A DNA stretch of 39,409 nucleotides from Cellulomonas fimi (GCF_028527925.1 NZ_JAPESW010000035.1:1-39409); one strand, 5' to 3'. Counted from the stretch's first letter, positions 24,574-33,123 are shown. Translations and numbers: made by a program. Notes: a model not told the origin generated them from the letters alone.

Positions 24574-26176
24574 AAGGAGCCCTCACCATGACCCGGACCG
24601 CTCTCACCCTGCCCGCCGTCGGTCTCGTCCTCCTGCTCGCCGCCTGCTCCGGCGCGGCCGGGGACGCGGGTGCCGACCCGTCGGCGAGCGCGCCCGCGGA
24701 CGGCGGCGGTGGGGGACCGCAGACGCAGCGCGTCGACGACCCCGGCCGCGTGGTCGGCGAGATCGTCGCCGTCGACACCGCCCTGATGCAGGTGCGGGCC
24801 ACCGACGAGCAGACCGCCGTCAGCTGGTCCGACACGACGACGTTCACGCAGACGGTCGCGGCCTCGCTCGTCGACGTGACCGTGGGGGCGTGCGTCGTGG
24901 CCGTCGCCGCGCCGTCCGCCGACGCGTCGTCGCCGTCCTCGTCCTCCGACGACGCGACCGACGCGCCGCTCGCGGCCACGACGGTGACCATCGCGGCACC
25001 CGGCGACGACGGCACGTGCGTCGGGCCGGGCGGCGGGGGACCCGGCGGCGGCGCGGTGCCGGACACGACGACGGACGTGTCGAGCAGCCCGGGCAGGACG
25101 TGCGCGCCGACGATGCCGAGCGCGGCACCGAGCACGCCGCCGCCGAGCCCGAGGACCCCCGCCTCGACGAGGAACTGCCGCCGGATCGCCCACGGGGGCG
25201 CGCCGAGGGCCTTGCGCAGGCCGATCTCGCGGGTCCGCTCGGTGACGGACACGAGCATGATGTTCATGACCCCGATGCCGCCGACCAGGAGCGAGAGCGC
25301 GGCGATGCCGGTGAGCAGGACCGTGAGCGTCCGGTAGACGGCGGTCGCGGTCGAGACGAGCGCGTCCTGGCTGTTGATCGTGAAGTCGGCCGCGTCGGCG
25401 TCGGCGATCCCGTGCAGGTTGAGCAGCGTCTGCTCGGCCTCCTGGTAGGCGGCGCCGAGCGCGTCGGCGGACTTCGCCTGCAGGTAGATCGTCGAGACGG
25501 CGTTGCGGTCGGTGCCGCCGAACAGGGTGTCGGCCGCGGTCGACATGGGCACGACGGCGACGTCGTCGAGGTCGCTGTCCCCGCTCGCGCCGGCGGCCGC
25601 CAGGACCCCGACGACCTGCAGGTCCGTCCCGTTGACGGTCACGGTCTGCCCGACGACGCGCGTCGTGCCGAACAGCTCGGTAGCCGTCTCAGGGCCGAGC
25701 ACGACGACGGCCGCGCCGGACGCCTCGTCGTCGGCGGTGAAGAACTGACCCGACGCGACCTCGCGACCGCGCACGTCGAGCCACGACGGCGTCGTGCCGA
25801 CGACCTGCGTCGTCCAGTTCGTGTCGCCCGCCTCGACCGACGCACCCGACGACTTCTCCGCGGCGACCCCCGCGATGTCGGGGGCGTTGACGTCGGACGC
25901 GAGCGCCTCGGCGTCGGCGCGCGTGAGCGTCGTGCCGGTGCCGAACCCGCCGCGCACGCCCGAGGAGTCGGTCGACGACCCCGGCCGGACGATCAGCAGG
26001 TTGCTGCCGAGCGCGCTGATCTGCGCGGACACGTCCTTCTGCGTGCCGAGGCCCAGCCCGACCGTGAGGATGACCGCGGCGATCCCGATGAGGATGCCGA
26101 GCACCGTGAGCGTCGACCGCAGGACGTGCGTGCGGATCGCGGACCACCCGGTGCGCAGGGTCTCGGTCCAGCTCAT
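24407..26176 (-). CDS. MacB/FtsX-type ABC permease, 3' end disrupted
   Basis: Permease of the MacAB-type exporter. Residues 1-371 (26176 to 25064) are authentic: first helix [21 protein letters not shown], a large extracellular MacB domain (residues 50-265), then helices [25 protein letters not shown], the motif [13 protein letters not shown] and [18 protein letters not shown]. After VVVS the family should show a fourth helix and a PAxxAAxLxPIxALRxE end; instead the frame runs into the inverted repeat at 25062 and then antisense of the lipoprotein to a stop at 24407. The last native codons (KEPSP, stop) seem to survive at 24574-24591 on the other strand. The start overlaps the ATPase stop by 4 bp. 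Without the last helix the protein is probably inactive as assembled. Confidence 0.8.
   Translation of the reverse strand: MSWTETLRTGWSAIRTHVLRSTLTVLGILIGIAAVILTVGLGLGTQKDVSAQISALGSNLLIVRPGSSTDSSGVRGGFGTGTTLTRADAEALASDVNAPDIAGVAAEKSSGASVEAGDTNWTTQVVGTTPSWLDVRGREVASGQFFTADDEASGAAVVVLGPETATELFGTTRVVGQTVTVNGTDLQVVGVLAAAGASGDSDLDDVAVVPMSTAADTLFGGTDRNAVSTIYLQAKSADALGAAYQEAEQTLLNLHGIADADAADFTINSQDALVSTATAVYRTLTVLLTGIAALSLLVGGIGVMNIMLVSVTERTREIGLRKALGAPPWAIRRQFLVEAGVLGLGGGVLGAALGIVGAHVLPGLLDTSVVVSGTAPPPGPPPPGPTHVPSSPGAAMVTVVAASGASVASSEDEDGDDASADGAATATTHAPTVTSTSEAATVCVNVVVSDQLTAVCSSVARTCIRAVSTATISPTTRPGSSTRCVCGPPPPPSAGALADGSAPASPAAPEQAASRRTRPTAGRVRAVRVMVRAPSTARASGRAAGDPAAARCRAVHPPTCRPTSRRAVRGAGPGNVRTVRRPTCRRVPR
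24518..24573. repeat. left arm of a perfect 56-bp inverted repeat
   Basis: Identical to the reverse complement of 25007-25062. On the minus strand it encodes the Gly/Pro linker of the DUF5666-like lipoprotein, where it belongs; this is therefore the original copy with respect to the C-terminal half. Confidence 0.95.
24588..25062 (+). pseudogene. inverted N-terminal part of the DUF5666-like lipoprotein
   Basis: Plus-strand segment starting with ATG after AAGGAG, a signal peptide with lipobox LAAC (Cys20) and one DUF5666-like domain ([39 protein letters not shown]). It is the only plus-strand coding sequence inside a minus-strand operon. After the linker [15 protein letters not shown] at 25007-25062 the frame continues only into antisense of the permease. 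Turned round, it joins the C-terminal half at 24573 in frame and its ATG would overlap the permease TGA as ATGA. It is best read as a displaced gene piece rather than a gene of its own. Confidence 0.75.
25007..25062. repeat. right arm of the perfect 56-bp inverted repeat
   Basis: Abuts the point (25062/25063) where permease homology ends. The 433 bp between the arms (24574-25006) are inverted relative to the operon. Confidence 0.95.
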
Positions 26177-26913
26177 CGCGCACCCCCGCCGTCGGTGCGG
26201 ACGAGGCCGTCGAGGACGCGCACGACCCGCTCGGCGCGTTGCGCGACCTCCTCCTCGTGCGTGATGAGGACGATCGTGCGGCCCTGCGCGTGCAGCTCGT
26301 CGAACAGCGCGAGCACGTCGCGCGTCGAGACGGAGTCGAGGTTGCCGGTGGGCTCGTCGGCCAGCAGCAGGTCGGGCTCCCCGACGAGCGCCCGCGCGAC
26401 GGCGACGCGTTGCTGCTGCCCGCCCGACAGCTCGCCGGGGCGGTTGTCGAGCCGGTCGCCCAGCCCGACGCGCTGCATCGCGGCCACGGCGCGGTCGCGC
26501 CGGACCGCCGCGGGCACGTGCCCGTAGACGAGCGGCAGCTCGACGTTGCGCCACGCGGACAGCGACGGCAGCAGGTGGAACTGCTGGAAGACGAACCCGA
26601 TGCGCCGGTTGCGGATGTCGGCCAGGTCGACCTCGTCGAGGTCGCCGACGTCCTCCCCCGCGAGCCGGTAGGTGCCCGCGGTCGCGACGTCGAGGCACCC
26701 GAGGATGTGCATGAGCGTCGACTTGCCGGACCCGGACGGCCCCATGATCGCGACGTACTCGCCCGCGTCGATGCGCAGGTCGACGCCGCGGAGCGCCTCG
26801 AACTCGACGGTGCCGGTGCGGTACGTCTTGCGGACGCCCGTGAGCTCGATGACCGGGGCGGGCGCCGCCGCATCGGCGGGCCGGGACGTGGTCAGCGTCG
26901 TCGACTCAGCCAT
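26173..26913 (-). CDS. MacB-type ABC exporter ATP-binding protein
   Basis: 246-aa ATPase of the LolD/MacB/FtsE group. Motifs: Walker [20 protein letters not shown]-loop [22 protein letters not shown], signature [15 protein letters not shown], Walker [14 protein letters not shown], switch His in LITHEEEVA. The strict LGCLD and DEPTGNLDS wording is typical of MacB partners. It overlaps the first adaptor gene by 8 bp and the permease by 4 bp, so the three are translated together. Confidence 0.96.
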   Translation of the reverse strand: MAESTTLTTSRPADAAAPAPVIELTGVRKTYRTGTVEFEALRGVDLRIDAGEYVAIMGPSGSGKSTLMHILGCLDVATAGTYRLAGEDVGDLDEVDLADIRNRRIGFVFQQFHLLPSLSAWRNVELPLVYGHVPAAVRRDRAVAAMQRVGLGDRLDNRPGELSGGQQQRVAVARALVGEPDLLLADEPTGNLDSVSTRDVLALFDELHAQGRTIVLITHEEEVAQRAERVVRVLDGLVRTDGGGAR

Positions 26914-28126
26914 TGCCGCCGCCCTGCATCGGGCCGCCCTGGAACGTGCCGCCGCCGGGGGCCACGCCGCCCGGGCCGCCCTGGAAGACCATGTCGCCGT
27001 CGCCGGGCACGGGGAACGACTGCTGGCCGCCGCCGTCCTGCGTCGCGCGCGGCGTGAACACCGCGAGCACCACGGAGTCGCCCTCGGACAGGCCGTCCGT
27101 GATCTCGGTCAGGTCGTCGGACGTCTCCCCGGTCGTGACCGGCGTCTCGACCTGGGTGCCGTCGGCCTCGACCTTCGTCACGACGGTCTGCCCGTCGACG
27201 GTCGACACGGCCATGCTCGGCACGGTCAGCACGTCGGTGCGACGCTCGTACACGACGTTGACCTCGGCGGACACCCCGTCGTGCAGCCCTTCCTGGTCGC
27301 CGGTGACGTCGATCGTCACGGGGTACGACGGGACGCCGTCCTCGCTGGTCGACAGCAGCCCGATCGACGCGACCGTGCCGAACACGGTGCCGTCGGCGCC
27401 GTCGACGGTGAGCTCCGCCTGGTCGCCGACCTCGACCAGCGCGACGTCCGCGTCGGACACCCCGATCTCGACCTGCCAGTCGTCGGTGCCGACGATCGTG
27501 AACTGCGCCGTGGCGGTCGTGTCGCCGCCCTGCGGGCTCGTGGCGCCGGAGTCGTCGCTGCCGGTCACCGCGTCGCCGACCTCCACGTTCACCGCGGTGA
27601 GCAGGCCGGCGACCGGCGCGACGAGCGTCGCGTCCGCGAGCGCCGCCTGCGCGTCGTCGACCTGCGCCTGCGCGACCTCGACCTGCGCCTGCGCGGACGC
27701 GATCTGGGCGTCGGCCGTCGACGTGCCGTCGTCGGCGTCCCGTGCGTCGTCGAACCGGGCCTGCGCGGTCGCGAGCGTCGCCTTCGCGGCGAGCAGGTCC
27801 GCGTCGAGGCGCAGCGTGTCGACGGTCGCGAGCGTCTGCCCGGCCGTGACGGTCTGCCCCTGCGTGACGGCGACCGACGTGACCGTCCCGCTCACGGCGA
27901 AGGACACGTCCTCCTGCACGGCGGGCGTCAGAGTCCCGGTCCCGTCGACGGTCTTCTCCATCGTGGTGAGGCTCGCGGTGACGGTCCGGGTGACCGGCTC
28001 CTGCGCCGCGGCGCTGCTCGGGTCGCGGACGCCGAACCACCACACCCCCGCGCCGACGGCGCCGAGCACCACGGCCGCGGTGACGGCCCGGACCCACCAG
28101 CTGGCCCGCCTCCAGACGTGCAGCAT
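26906..28126 (-). CDS. MacA/HlyD-like adaptor protein
   Basis: 406-aa membrane-fusion protein, first gene of the export operon. One membrane anchor (residues 11-31, WVRAVTAAVVLGAVGAGVWW) is followed by lipoyl half 1 (VTSVAVTQGQTVTAGQTLATV), a short coiled-coil hairpin rich in Ala/Gln/Asp, lipoyl half 2 (DATLVAPVAGLLTAVNVEVGDAV), a beta-barrel and a membrane-proximal domain, then a Gly-Gly-Pro tail. The ATG at 28126 has GAGG 6 nt upstream; an in-frame ATG at 28138 lacks a ribosome site. Together with the ATPase and permease it would form a MacAB-like pump; substrate unknown. Confidence 0.92.
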   Translation of the reverse strand: MLHVWRRASWWVRAVTAAVVLGAVGAGVWWFGVRDPSSAAAQEPVTRTVTASLTTMEKTVDGTGTLTPAVQEDVSFAVSGTVTSVAVTQGQTVTAGQTLATVDTLRLDADLLAAKATLATAQARFDDARDADDGTSTADAQIASAQAQVEVAQAQVDDAQAALADATLVAPVAGLLTAVNVEVGDAVTGSDDSGATSPQGGDTTATAQFTIVGTDDWQVEIGVSDADVALVEVGDQAELTVDGADGTVFGTVASIGLLSTSEDGVPSYPVTIDVTGDQEGLHDGVSAEVNVVYERRTDVLTVPSMAVSTVDGQTVVTKVEADGTQVETPVTTGETSDDLTEITDGLSEGDSVVLAVFTPRATQDGGGQQSFPVPGDGDMVFQGGPGGVAPGGGTFQGGPMQGGGNG

Positions 28127-28162
28127 GTTCTCCCTCATCACGACGACGACAGCGACCCGGCG

Positions 28163-28168
28163 ACCGTA
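28163..28168 (-). promoter_or_regulatory. candidate -10 element of the export operon
   Basis: TACGGT on the minus strand, 36 bp before the ATG at 28126, the same hexamer as in the surface-protein promoter. No good -35 box is seen. Confidence 0.3.
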
Positions 28169-28369
28169 GGAAGGCCGGCTGGAGCGGTCGTAGCACCGCC
28201 CTGTGCGCGACCTGTGAGGGGGGCGGGGCATCGCGTCGCTGCGACCGGGCGGCGTCGGACGAGCGGTCCCGGCCGCGCTCCTGCTCCGGTCCCGCACCGA
28301 CAGGCCGGGTCCGGGCGCCCGCACGGGCACGGTGCCTGCCCGAACGCGCACCGTCCGCCGCGGCGCCCC

Positions 28370-28397
28370 CTGCCACGTGCGGGTCGCGCTCGATACT
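28370..28397 (+). promoter_or_regulatory. candidate promoter of the toxin-like gene, leaderless
   Basis: CTGCCA (28370-28375), 16 bp, GATACT (28392-28397), then 6 nt to the ATG at 28404. No ribosome site precedes the ATG, so a leaderless mRNA is likely. Confidence 0.4.
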
Positions 28398-28403
28398 GGG
28401 TCG

Positions 28404-31400
28404 ATGCCCAGGCGGGACCGGGATCCGCTGGACGACGTCGACCGGCCTGGGAGGCCCCGGCCCGACGTCGCGCCGGTGCGCGCCGCCGCCCCTGCCGAAC
28501 CGCGTGCCACGGCCGTGCGACCGGGCACCGGTCCCCCTCGCCGGCCGGGCGTCGGCTCGCTGCGTCTGGTCGCCGGGCTGCAGCGGGCCGCGGGGAACGC
28601 GGCCGTCAGCGCGTGGGTCCGCGGACGTCCCGGCGCCGCCGCGGCCGGCACGGCGCACGCGCAGCGGTCCGTCGAGGCGCCGCCCCGGCCGGGGGCGACC
28701 GCGCTCGAGGACGGCGCGACGGTCGACGGCGCCACCGGCGCGGACCGGACGGCGACCGCCGGTGCCACCACGGGATCGGGGTCCGCGGGGTCGGGCGACG
28801 CCTCGGCGCCGGCGGGCGGTGCCGTCGACGCGGCCCCCCGCGAGCAGGCGCCGAGCACGTCGTCCGCGACCGGCGCCCGCACGGGCGCCCCGGCGCCTGC
28901 GGCGGACGGGCAGGTCACGGCCGGTGGGCCGGTCACCGCCGCGGAGACGGGCCCGGCCGCCGAGGCGCGCGCGGCGACCCAGGCCGGTCCGTCGGACGGG
29001 GGTGCACCGGCCGGCGCCGCGGCCGCGACCGGAGCACCGACGCCCGCGACGGCGGCGGCAGGCGGGGGCGGTGCAGGCGGGGCAGACGGTGGCGGTGGAG
29101 CGGCGGTCATGGCCACCGCGCCCGCGGCGACCGGCCCGACCACCGGGTCGACCGCCGGGCCTGCCGCCGGTGCCGCGACGACGAGCGGCGCGCCAGCCGG
29201 CGGATCCGCGGCTGCGGGGGGCGCACCCGCGGGCGGTGCCGCCGCGGCGGTCGCCCCACCGGGTGGCGCGGGCGCCGCGGGTGCGACGGTCGCGACCGCC
29301 GACCAGGCGCCCGCGCCGGGCGGGACGACGAGCACCCTCGTGGTCGGCGACGCGGCGGTCGCGGCGCGGCTGGGCCCGATCGACGAGCAGCTCGCGGCCG
29401 CGACGCTCGCGCGCCGGCAGCGCGTCGCGACCGCCGCGACCGCGCAGGCCGCGGCCGTCAGCGCGCTCGTCGAGCAGCAGGTCGCGGCGCTGGAGGGCGA
29501 GTACGACCAGGCCGACGCCCGGTTGCGGGACCTGGCGACGCAGACGGTCGCCCGGATCCGGCAGGACGAGCGGGAGTCGGTCGCCCGGCTCGTGCAGGGC
29601 GCGGTCGACGAGTCGGGGCGTGTCGAGCGCATCGTCACGGACCGTCGGACCGAGGTGCTCGGCGTCGCGAACGAGCGCGGTCAGACGGCGCGGGCGGCGG
29701 GCGAGACGGAGGCGGCGCGCGCGGTAGACGGCGCGGAGCAGCGGGCGGCGCGGGCCGCGGAGGTCGTCACGGCGGCCCGGGGCACGTACGGCGACAACGA
29801 GGGCAGCCGCGAGTTCGTCGAGAAGGTCGGCCGGGAGCAGCTGCCGGGCGTGCAGTCGAAGATCCGCCGGTCGGGCACCGAGGCCGCGGCCGGTGCGCGG
29901 GGCAAGGCGTCGGAGGCCGCGTCGCACGTGGCGTCCGAGGCGCAGGACGTCGCCGCGGAGCTGCGCGGGCTCGCACCCGACGCGCACGGCGCGATCCGCG
30001 GCAGCCGGGACGAGGGTGTCCGGGCCGTCCACGAGGCGGCGGACGCCGCGGTCCACCAGATCACGCAGGCCGTCGCCACGAGCAGGGCGCAGCTCGCCGC
30101 GGACCGGCGCGCGAAGGTCGCGGACCTGCGGTCCACCGCGGCGGCGGTCCTGCCGGTGCTGTCGGACCAGGCAGCCGCCGTCGACGGCCGCCTCGCGACC
30201 GGGCTCGAGCAGAACCGCGCGGAGCTCTCCTGGCTCGGCGGGCAGCTCGAGGGATTCGGCGAGGGCGAGGTGCTCGACGAGGTCGTCACCGAGGCGGCGA
30301 CGCGCACGACGCAGGCGGACGCGCAGCACGAGCAGGCGGTCGTCGAGGTCGAGGGTGCGTTCGCGCAGGTCGGCACGGACCTGGGGTCGCAGCTCGCGGC
30401 CCTGGTCGCGCAGGTCGTGGGCGGGCTCGGGCAGCTCGTGTCGACGATGACGACGACCGCGGACGACCTGGTCGTCGAGACGTCGTCGCAGACCACGCAC
30501 GCGGCCGACGAGGGCACGACGCAGGAGTGCGCGCCGGGCGACGACCTCGACGAGGTCACGGGTGAGGCGGTCGAGCAGGCGCGGTCGACGTGGGACGAGC
30601 AGATCTCCGAGACCACGAGCACGCTGACCGACGACGTCACGGGCGTGCTGACCGAGCAGGACCAGCAGGTCGACGACTTCCGGCAGGAGGTCGACGACGG
30701 TGCTCGGGAGGCGCGCGTCGAGGAGTCGGACGGCGGCTGGCTCAGCAGCCTCGGCAACGCGCTGAGCAGCATCGGCTCGTTCGTGCTGGGCGTGTTCGAG
30801 GGCTTCTTCATGGCCATCGGCGACCTGTTCGTCGGGCTCTGGAACCTCGTCACGACCGGGCTCGGCTGGATCATCATCGCGGTCGTCGCGATCGTCGTGA
30901 CGATCGCCGTGCTGGTGTTCGGCTGGGCCGCGGTGCTCGTCGCGCTGGCCGTGATCGGCGCCGTCATCGGCCTGTCGATGGCCGCGTACCACGTGTACCT
31001 GGCGATCACGCAGCCCAACCTGTCCCCGCGCGAGCGCGGCCGGCTCGTCGGGCGCGCGCTGTTCGACGTCGCGATGGTCGCGCTCAGCATCGCCGAGCTG
31101 CGTGCGCTGGGCGCGCTGGCCCAGGTGGCGAAGTTCCGGCAGCTCATGGTGCTCCTGGGCGGCTTCGACGAGGCGCTCACCGCGGTCCGGCTGCTGGGCA
31201 GCATCGAGCGGGTGCTGCTGGTCGTCGACCGCGTCGGGGACGTCGCGCTCGCGATGCGGCTGATCCGCACGGTCGGCCGGTTCGAGACGATCGTCCGGCT
31301 GCTCGACGAGCTCGGCGACGCCGGCCGCATCCTCCAGCTGATCGAGGACGTCGGCAGCGCGGCGCGGCTGCTGGCGCTCGTCGACGACCTCGGCGGCGGC

Positions 31401-32549
31401 GCGCGGTTCACGGCCTACGTCGACGGGTTCGGCGGGATCCAGGGACTGCTCACGGCGACGGCGGGCGTCGGCGGCGCGCGGAACCTCGCCCGCTTCGCCG
31501 GTCAGCTGGGCGACGACGTGCCGCGGCTGGTCCAGCTGATGCAGGACGTCGGCGGGCCGCAGGCGCTCGCGCGGTACGCCGGTCAGCTCGGCGACGACGC
31601 GGCACGGCTCTCCGCGCTCGTCACCGAGGTCGGCGGGCCGGCGACGTTCCTGCGGTACGTGCAGGCGCTCGGGAACGACGCGAACCGCCTGCGGCTCGTG
31701 ATCGACCGCGCGGGCGGCATCGGGGACTTCCGGGCGTTCCTGGCGCACATCGGCGACGACGTCGCGCGCCTCGAGACGTTCCTCGCCCGCACGGGCAACG
31801 ACGCCCACCTGCTGATGGACCTGCTGACGGCGCGCGGCGCGATGACGATCGACGAGTTCGCCGTGTTCCTCGAGCGTGTCGGCGGCGACACCGCGGCGCT
31901 CGCCCGCATGCGCACGCACGTCCCCGACCTCGCCCGGCTCAGCGAGTGGCTGCGCCTCGCGGGGCAGGGCAACGCGGGCGCGCTCGCCGACCTGATCGAC
32001 CTCGCGGTGGCACGCGGGTTCCCGCCGGAGCGCGTCGAGCGGATCCTCACCCTGTCGAACGGCAGCCCGGCCGAGTTCCAGCGACTCGTCACGGCGCTGC
32101 GGCGGTTCACGTTCCCGCAGGCCGCCGCGGCCCCGAACGCCCCGGTGCCCGCCTCCATCGCGGCCGGGAGGTTCTTCGTGGGGGCCGCCCGCATCGTCAT
32201 GCACCGCATGGGCCACTACCTCGAGCGGCACGTCGACACGTTCTTCCGCTTCAACGACATCAACCTCGACAACACCCAGTGGCCGGCCGGCACCACGCCC
32301 GCCGACGTGGCGCAGCACCTCGACGACGCGCTCGCGGTGCTCGACGCGCAGGGGCGCCTCGTCGGCAGGAACCTGGGGCAGGAGCTGCGGCTGTTCCTGC
32401 CGAACGGCATCGAGGTCGGCATCCGCATCGACTCGGTCGGCGGCAACCTGTCGGTGACCTCGTTCTTCCCGCGGTCCGGTCCGGGCGTGGTGAACTTCGT
32501 CCGGGACGAGATGCGGGCCTTCCGCGCACTGATCACGGGGACGCCATGA
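28404..32549 (+). CDS. large polymorphic-toxin-like protein
   Basis: 1381 aa, no signal peptide. Residues 59-68 read LQRAAGNAAV, a motif common near the N-terminus of proteins linked to extracellular contractile injection systems (DUF4157-type company). Residues 70-310 are Ala/Gly/Pro/Thr-rich and disordered in look; 320-760 are Ala/Glu/Arg-rich and coiled-coil-like; 785-870 hold three or four very hydrophobic segments (WIIIAVVAIVVTIAVLVFGW). About 925-1180 is a series of roughly 19-residue amphipathic repeats (GQLGDDxxRL, VGGxxxLxRY). The last 130 residues form a separate domain with GHYLERHVDTF near 1270 and GIEVGIRI, SVTSFFPRSG near the end, recalling BECR-fold RNase toxins such as RNase A-like CdiA tips; this is tentative. 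The stop overlaps the next gene as ATGA, the usual effector-immunity layout. No delivery machinery is in the window. Confidence 0.7.
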   Translation: MPRRDRDPLDDVDRPGRPRPDVAPVRAAAPAEPRATAVRPGTGPPRRPGVGSLRLVAGLQRAAGNAAVSAWVRGRPGAAAAGTAHAQRSVEAPPRPGATALEDGATVDGATGADRTATAGATTGSGSAGSGDASAPAGGAVDAAPREQAPSTSSATGARTGAPAPAADGQVTAGGPVTAAETGPAAEARAATQAGPSDGGAPAGAAAATGAPTPATAAAGGGGAGGADGGGGAAVMATAPAATGPTTGSTAGPAAGAATTSGAPAGGSAAAGGAPAGGAAAAVAPPGGAGAAGATVATADQAPAPGGTTSTLVVGDAAVAARLGPIDEQLAAATLARRQRVATAATAQAAAVSALVEQQVAALEGEYDQADARLRDLATQTVARIRQDERESVARLVQGAVDESGRVERIVTDRRTEVLGVANERGQTARAAGETEAARAVDGAEQRAARAAEVVTAARGTYGDNEGSREFVEKVGREQLPGVQSKIRRSGTEAAAGARGKASEAASHVASEAQDVAAELRGLAPDAHGAIRGSRDEGVRAVHEAADAAVHQITQAVATSRAQLAADRRAKVADLRSTAAAVLPVLSDQAAAVDGRLATGLEQNRAELSWLGGQLEGFGEGEVLDEVVTEAATRTTQADAQHEQAVVEVEGAFAQVGTDLGSQLAALVAQVVGGLGQLVSTMTTTADDLVVETSSQTTHAADEGTTQECAPGDDLDEVTGEAVEQARSTWDEQISETTSTLTDDVTGVLTEQDQQVDDFRQEVDDGAREARVEESDGGWLSSLGNALSSIGSFVLGVFEGFFMAIGDLFVGLWNLVTTGLGWIIIAVVAIVVTIAVLVFGWAAVLVALAVIGAVIGLSMAAYHVYLAITQPNLSPRERGRLVGRALFDVAMVALSIAELRALGALAQVAKFRQLMVLLGGFDEALTAVRLLGSIERVLLVVDRVGDVALAMRLIRTVGRFETIVRLLDELGDAGRILQLIEDVGSAARLLALVDDLGGGARFTAYVDGFGGIQGLLTATAGVGGARNLARFAGQLGDDVPRLVQLMQDVGGPQALARYAGQLGDDAARLSALVTEVGGPATFLRYVQALGNDANRLRLVIDRAGGIGDFRAFLAHIGDDVARLETFLARTGNDAHLLMDLLTARGAMTIDEFAVFLERVGGDTAALARMRTHVPDLARLSEWLRLAGQGNAGALADLIDLAVARGFPPERVERILTLSNGSPAEFQRLVTALRRFTFPQAAAAPNAPVPASIAAGRFFVGAARIVMHRMGHYLERHVDTFFRFNDINLDNTQWPAGTTPADVAQHLDDALAVLDAQGRLVGRNLGQELRLFLPNGIEVGIRIDSVGGNLSVTSFFPRSGPGVVNFVRDEMRAFRALITGTP

Positions 32550-33046
32550 CCGACGTACGTTTCCTGCTCGGGATCCGGGCACAGCCCGACGACGACGACC
32601 TGACGTTCGTCGCACCGGAGGTCGTCCTCGCCGACCGGGACGCGCACGCGGCGACCCTGTCCGACGTGGTCGCGGGGTACGCGGGTGGCGCGCTCGAGCT
32701 GACCGTCGGCCACGACACCGCGCACGTCGAGGACACCCTGCGCTACCTCGTGCTGGGCGTCTGCTTCCAGTCGGTGCCCCCGCTGCTGCGCGGCGAGGAG
32801 TTCGTGCACGACTACACCGAGTCCGGCTTCCCCGCGCTCGTGCTGCGTCCGCGGGGCGACCTCGTCGAGGTGTCCGGGCGCGAGGTCGTGCCGGTGAGCA
32901 GCCCCCGGGACACCCTGGTCGCGGCGCTGCTCGCGTGCGGCGAGCGGTACCTCGCCCTGCTGCGTGACCTGGGCGCGCACCCGGACGACCTGCGCCTGCT
33001 CACGGACGCGGCCGACGAGGCCCGGGCCGCACAGCGAAACGTTTGA
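32546..33046 (+). CDS. probable immunity protein of the toxin-like gene
   Basis: 166 aa, acidic, soluble, family not recognised. It starts in the ATGA overlap with the 1381-aa gene and has no own ribosome site, so its translation depends on the upstream gene. Segments such as LRYLVLGVCFQSVPPLL and LVAALLACGERYLALLRDLG suggest an alpha/beta fold with C-terminal helices. The role as immunity protein is inferred only from position, size and acidity; a chaperone or adaptor for the large protein is the alternative. Confidence 0.6.
   Translation: MTDVRFLLGIRAQPDDDDLTFVAPEVVLADRDAHAATLSDVVAGYAGGALELTVGHDTAHVEDTLRYLVLGVCFQSVPPLLRGEEFVHDYTESGFPALVLRPRGDLVEVSGREVVPVSSPRDTLVAALLACGERYLALLRDLGAHPDDLRLLTDAADEARAAQRNV
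33037..33044. promoter_or_regulatory. AAACGTTT palindrome upstream of the mannanase gene
   Basis: AAACGTTT in the context CGAAACGTTTGA, overlapping the immunity-gene stop. LacI-family sites in actinobacterial sugar genes often have an AACGTT core; 123 bp before the mannanase start. Weak evidence. Confidence 0.3.
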
Positions 33047-33104
33047 GGACGCGCGCGACCGAGACCTTCCTCTTTCGATCGGGGAACTTAGTTTGGTAAC
33101 TTGA

Positions 33105-33123
33105 CGAACTCTGCCCGAGTTCG
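33105..33123. promoter_or_regulatory. inverted repeat upstream of the mannanase gene, candidate operator
   Basis: CGAACTC, 5 nt, GAGTTCG with perfect 7-bp arms, in the unusually A/T-rich stretch 33070-33125, about 45 bp before the mannanase ATG. TTGACG at 33101 could be a -35 box overlapped by it; no -10 box at the right distance is convincing. Confidence 0.45.

Noticed and set aside
24518..25062. Functional invertible phase-variation switch
   Set aside because: Flipping restores the lipoprotein but not the fourth permease helix, no recombinase gene is nearby, and the arm is native lipoprotein coding sequence. Kept only as a less likely alternative.
24588..25337. Independent plus-strand lipoprotein gene
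   Set aside because: Start and lipobox are real, but past 25062 the frame is antisense to the permease, and the missing half lies in frame on the other side of the inverted repeat, so it is a displaced fragment.
29126..29638. N-terminal extension of the first adaptor protein far upstream of 28138
   Set aside because: The frame is open to 29638 but runs antisense through the toxin-like gene; the membrane anchor and ribosome site fix the start near 28126.
26892..32615. Very long minus-strand open frame across the toxin-like gene
   Set aside because: High GC content leaves antisense frames open; its composition is Arg/Asp/Gly-rich with no domain, and the plus-strand frame shows motifs and the ATGA-coupled neighbour.
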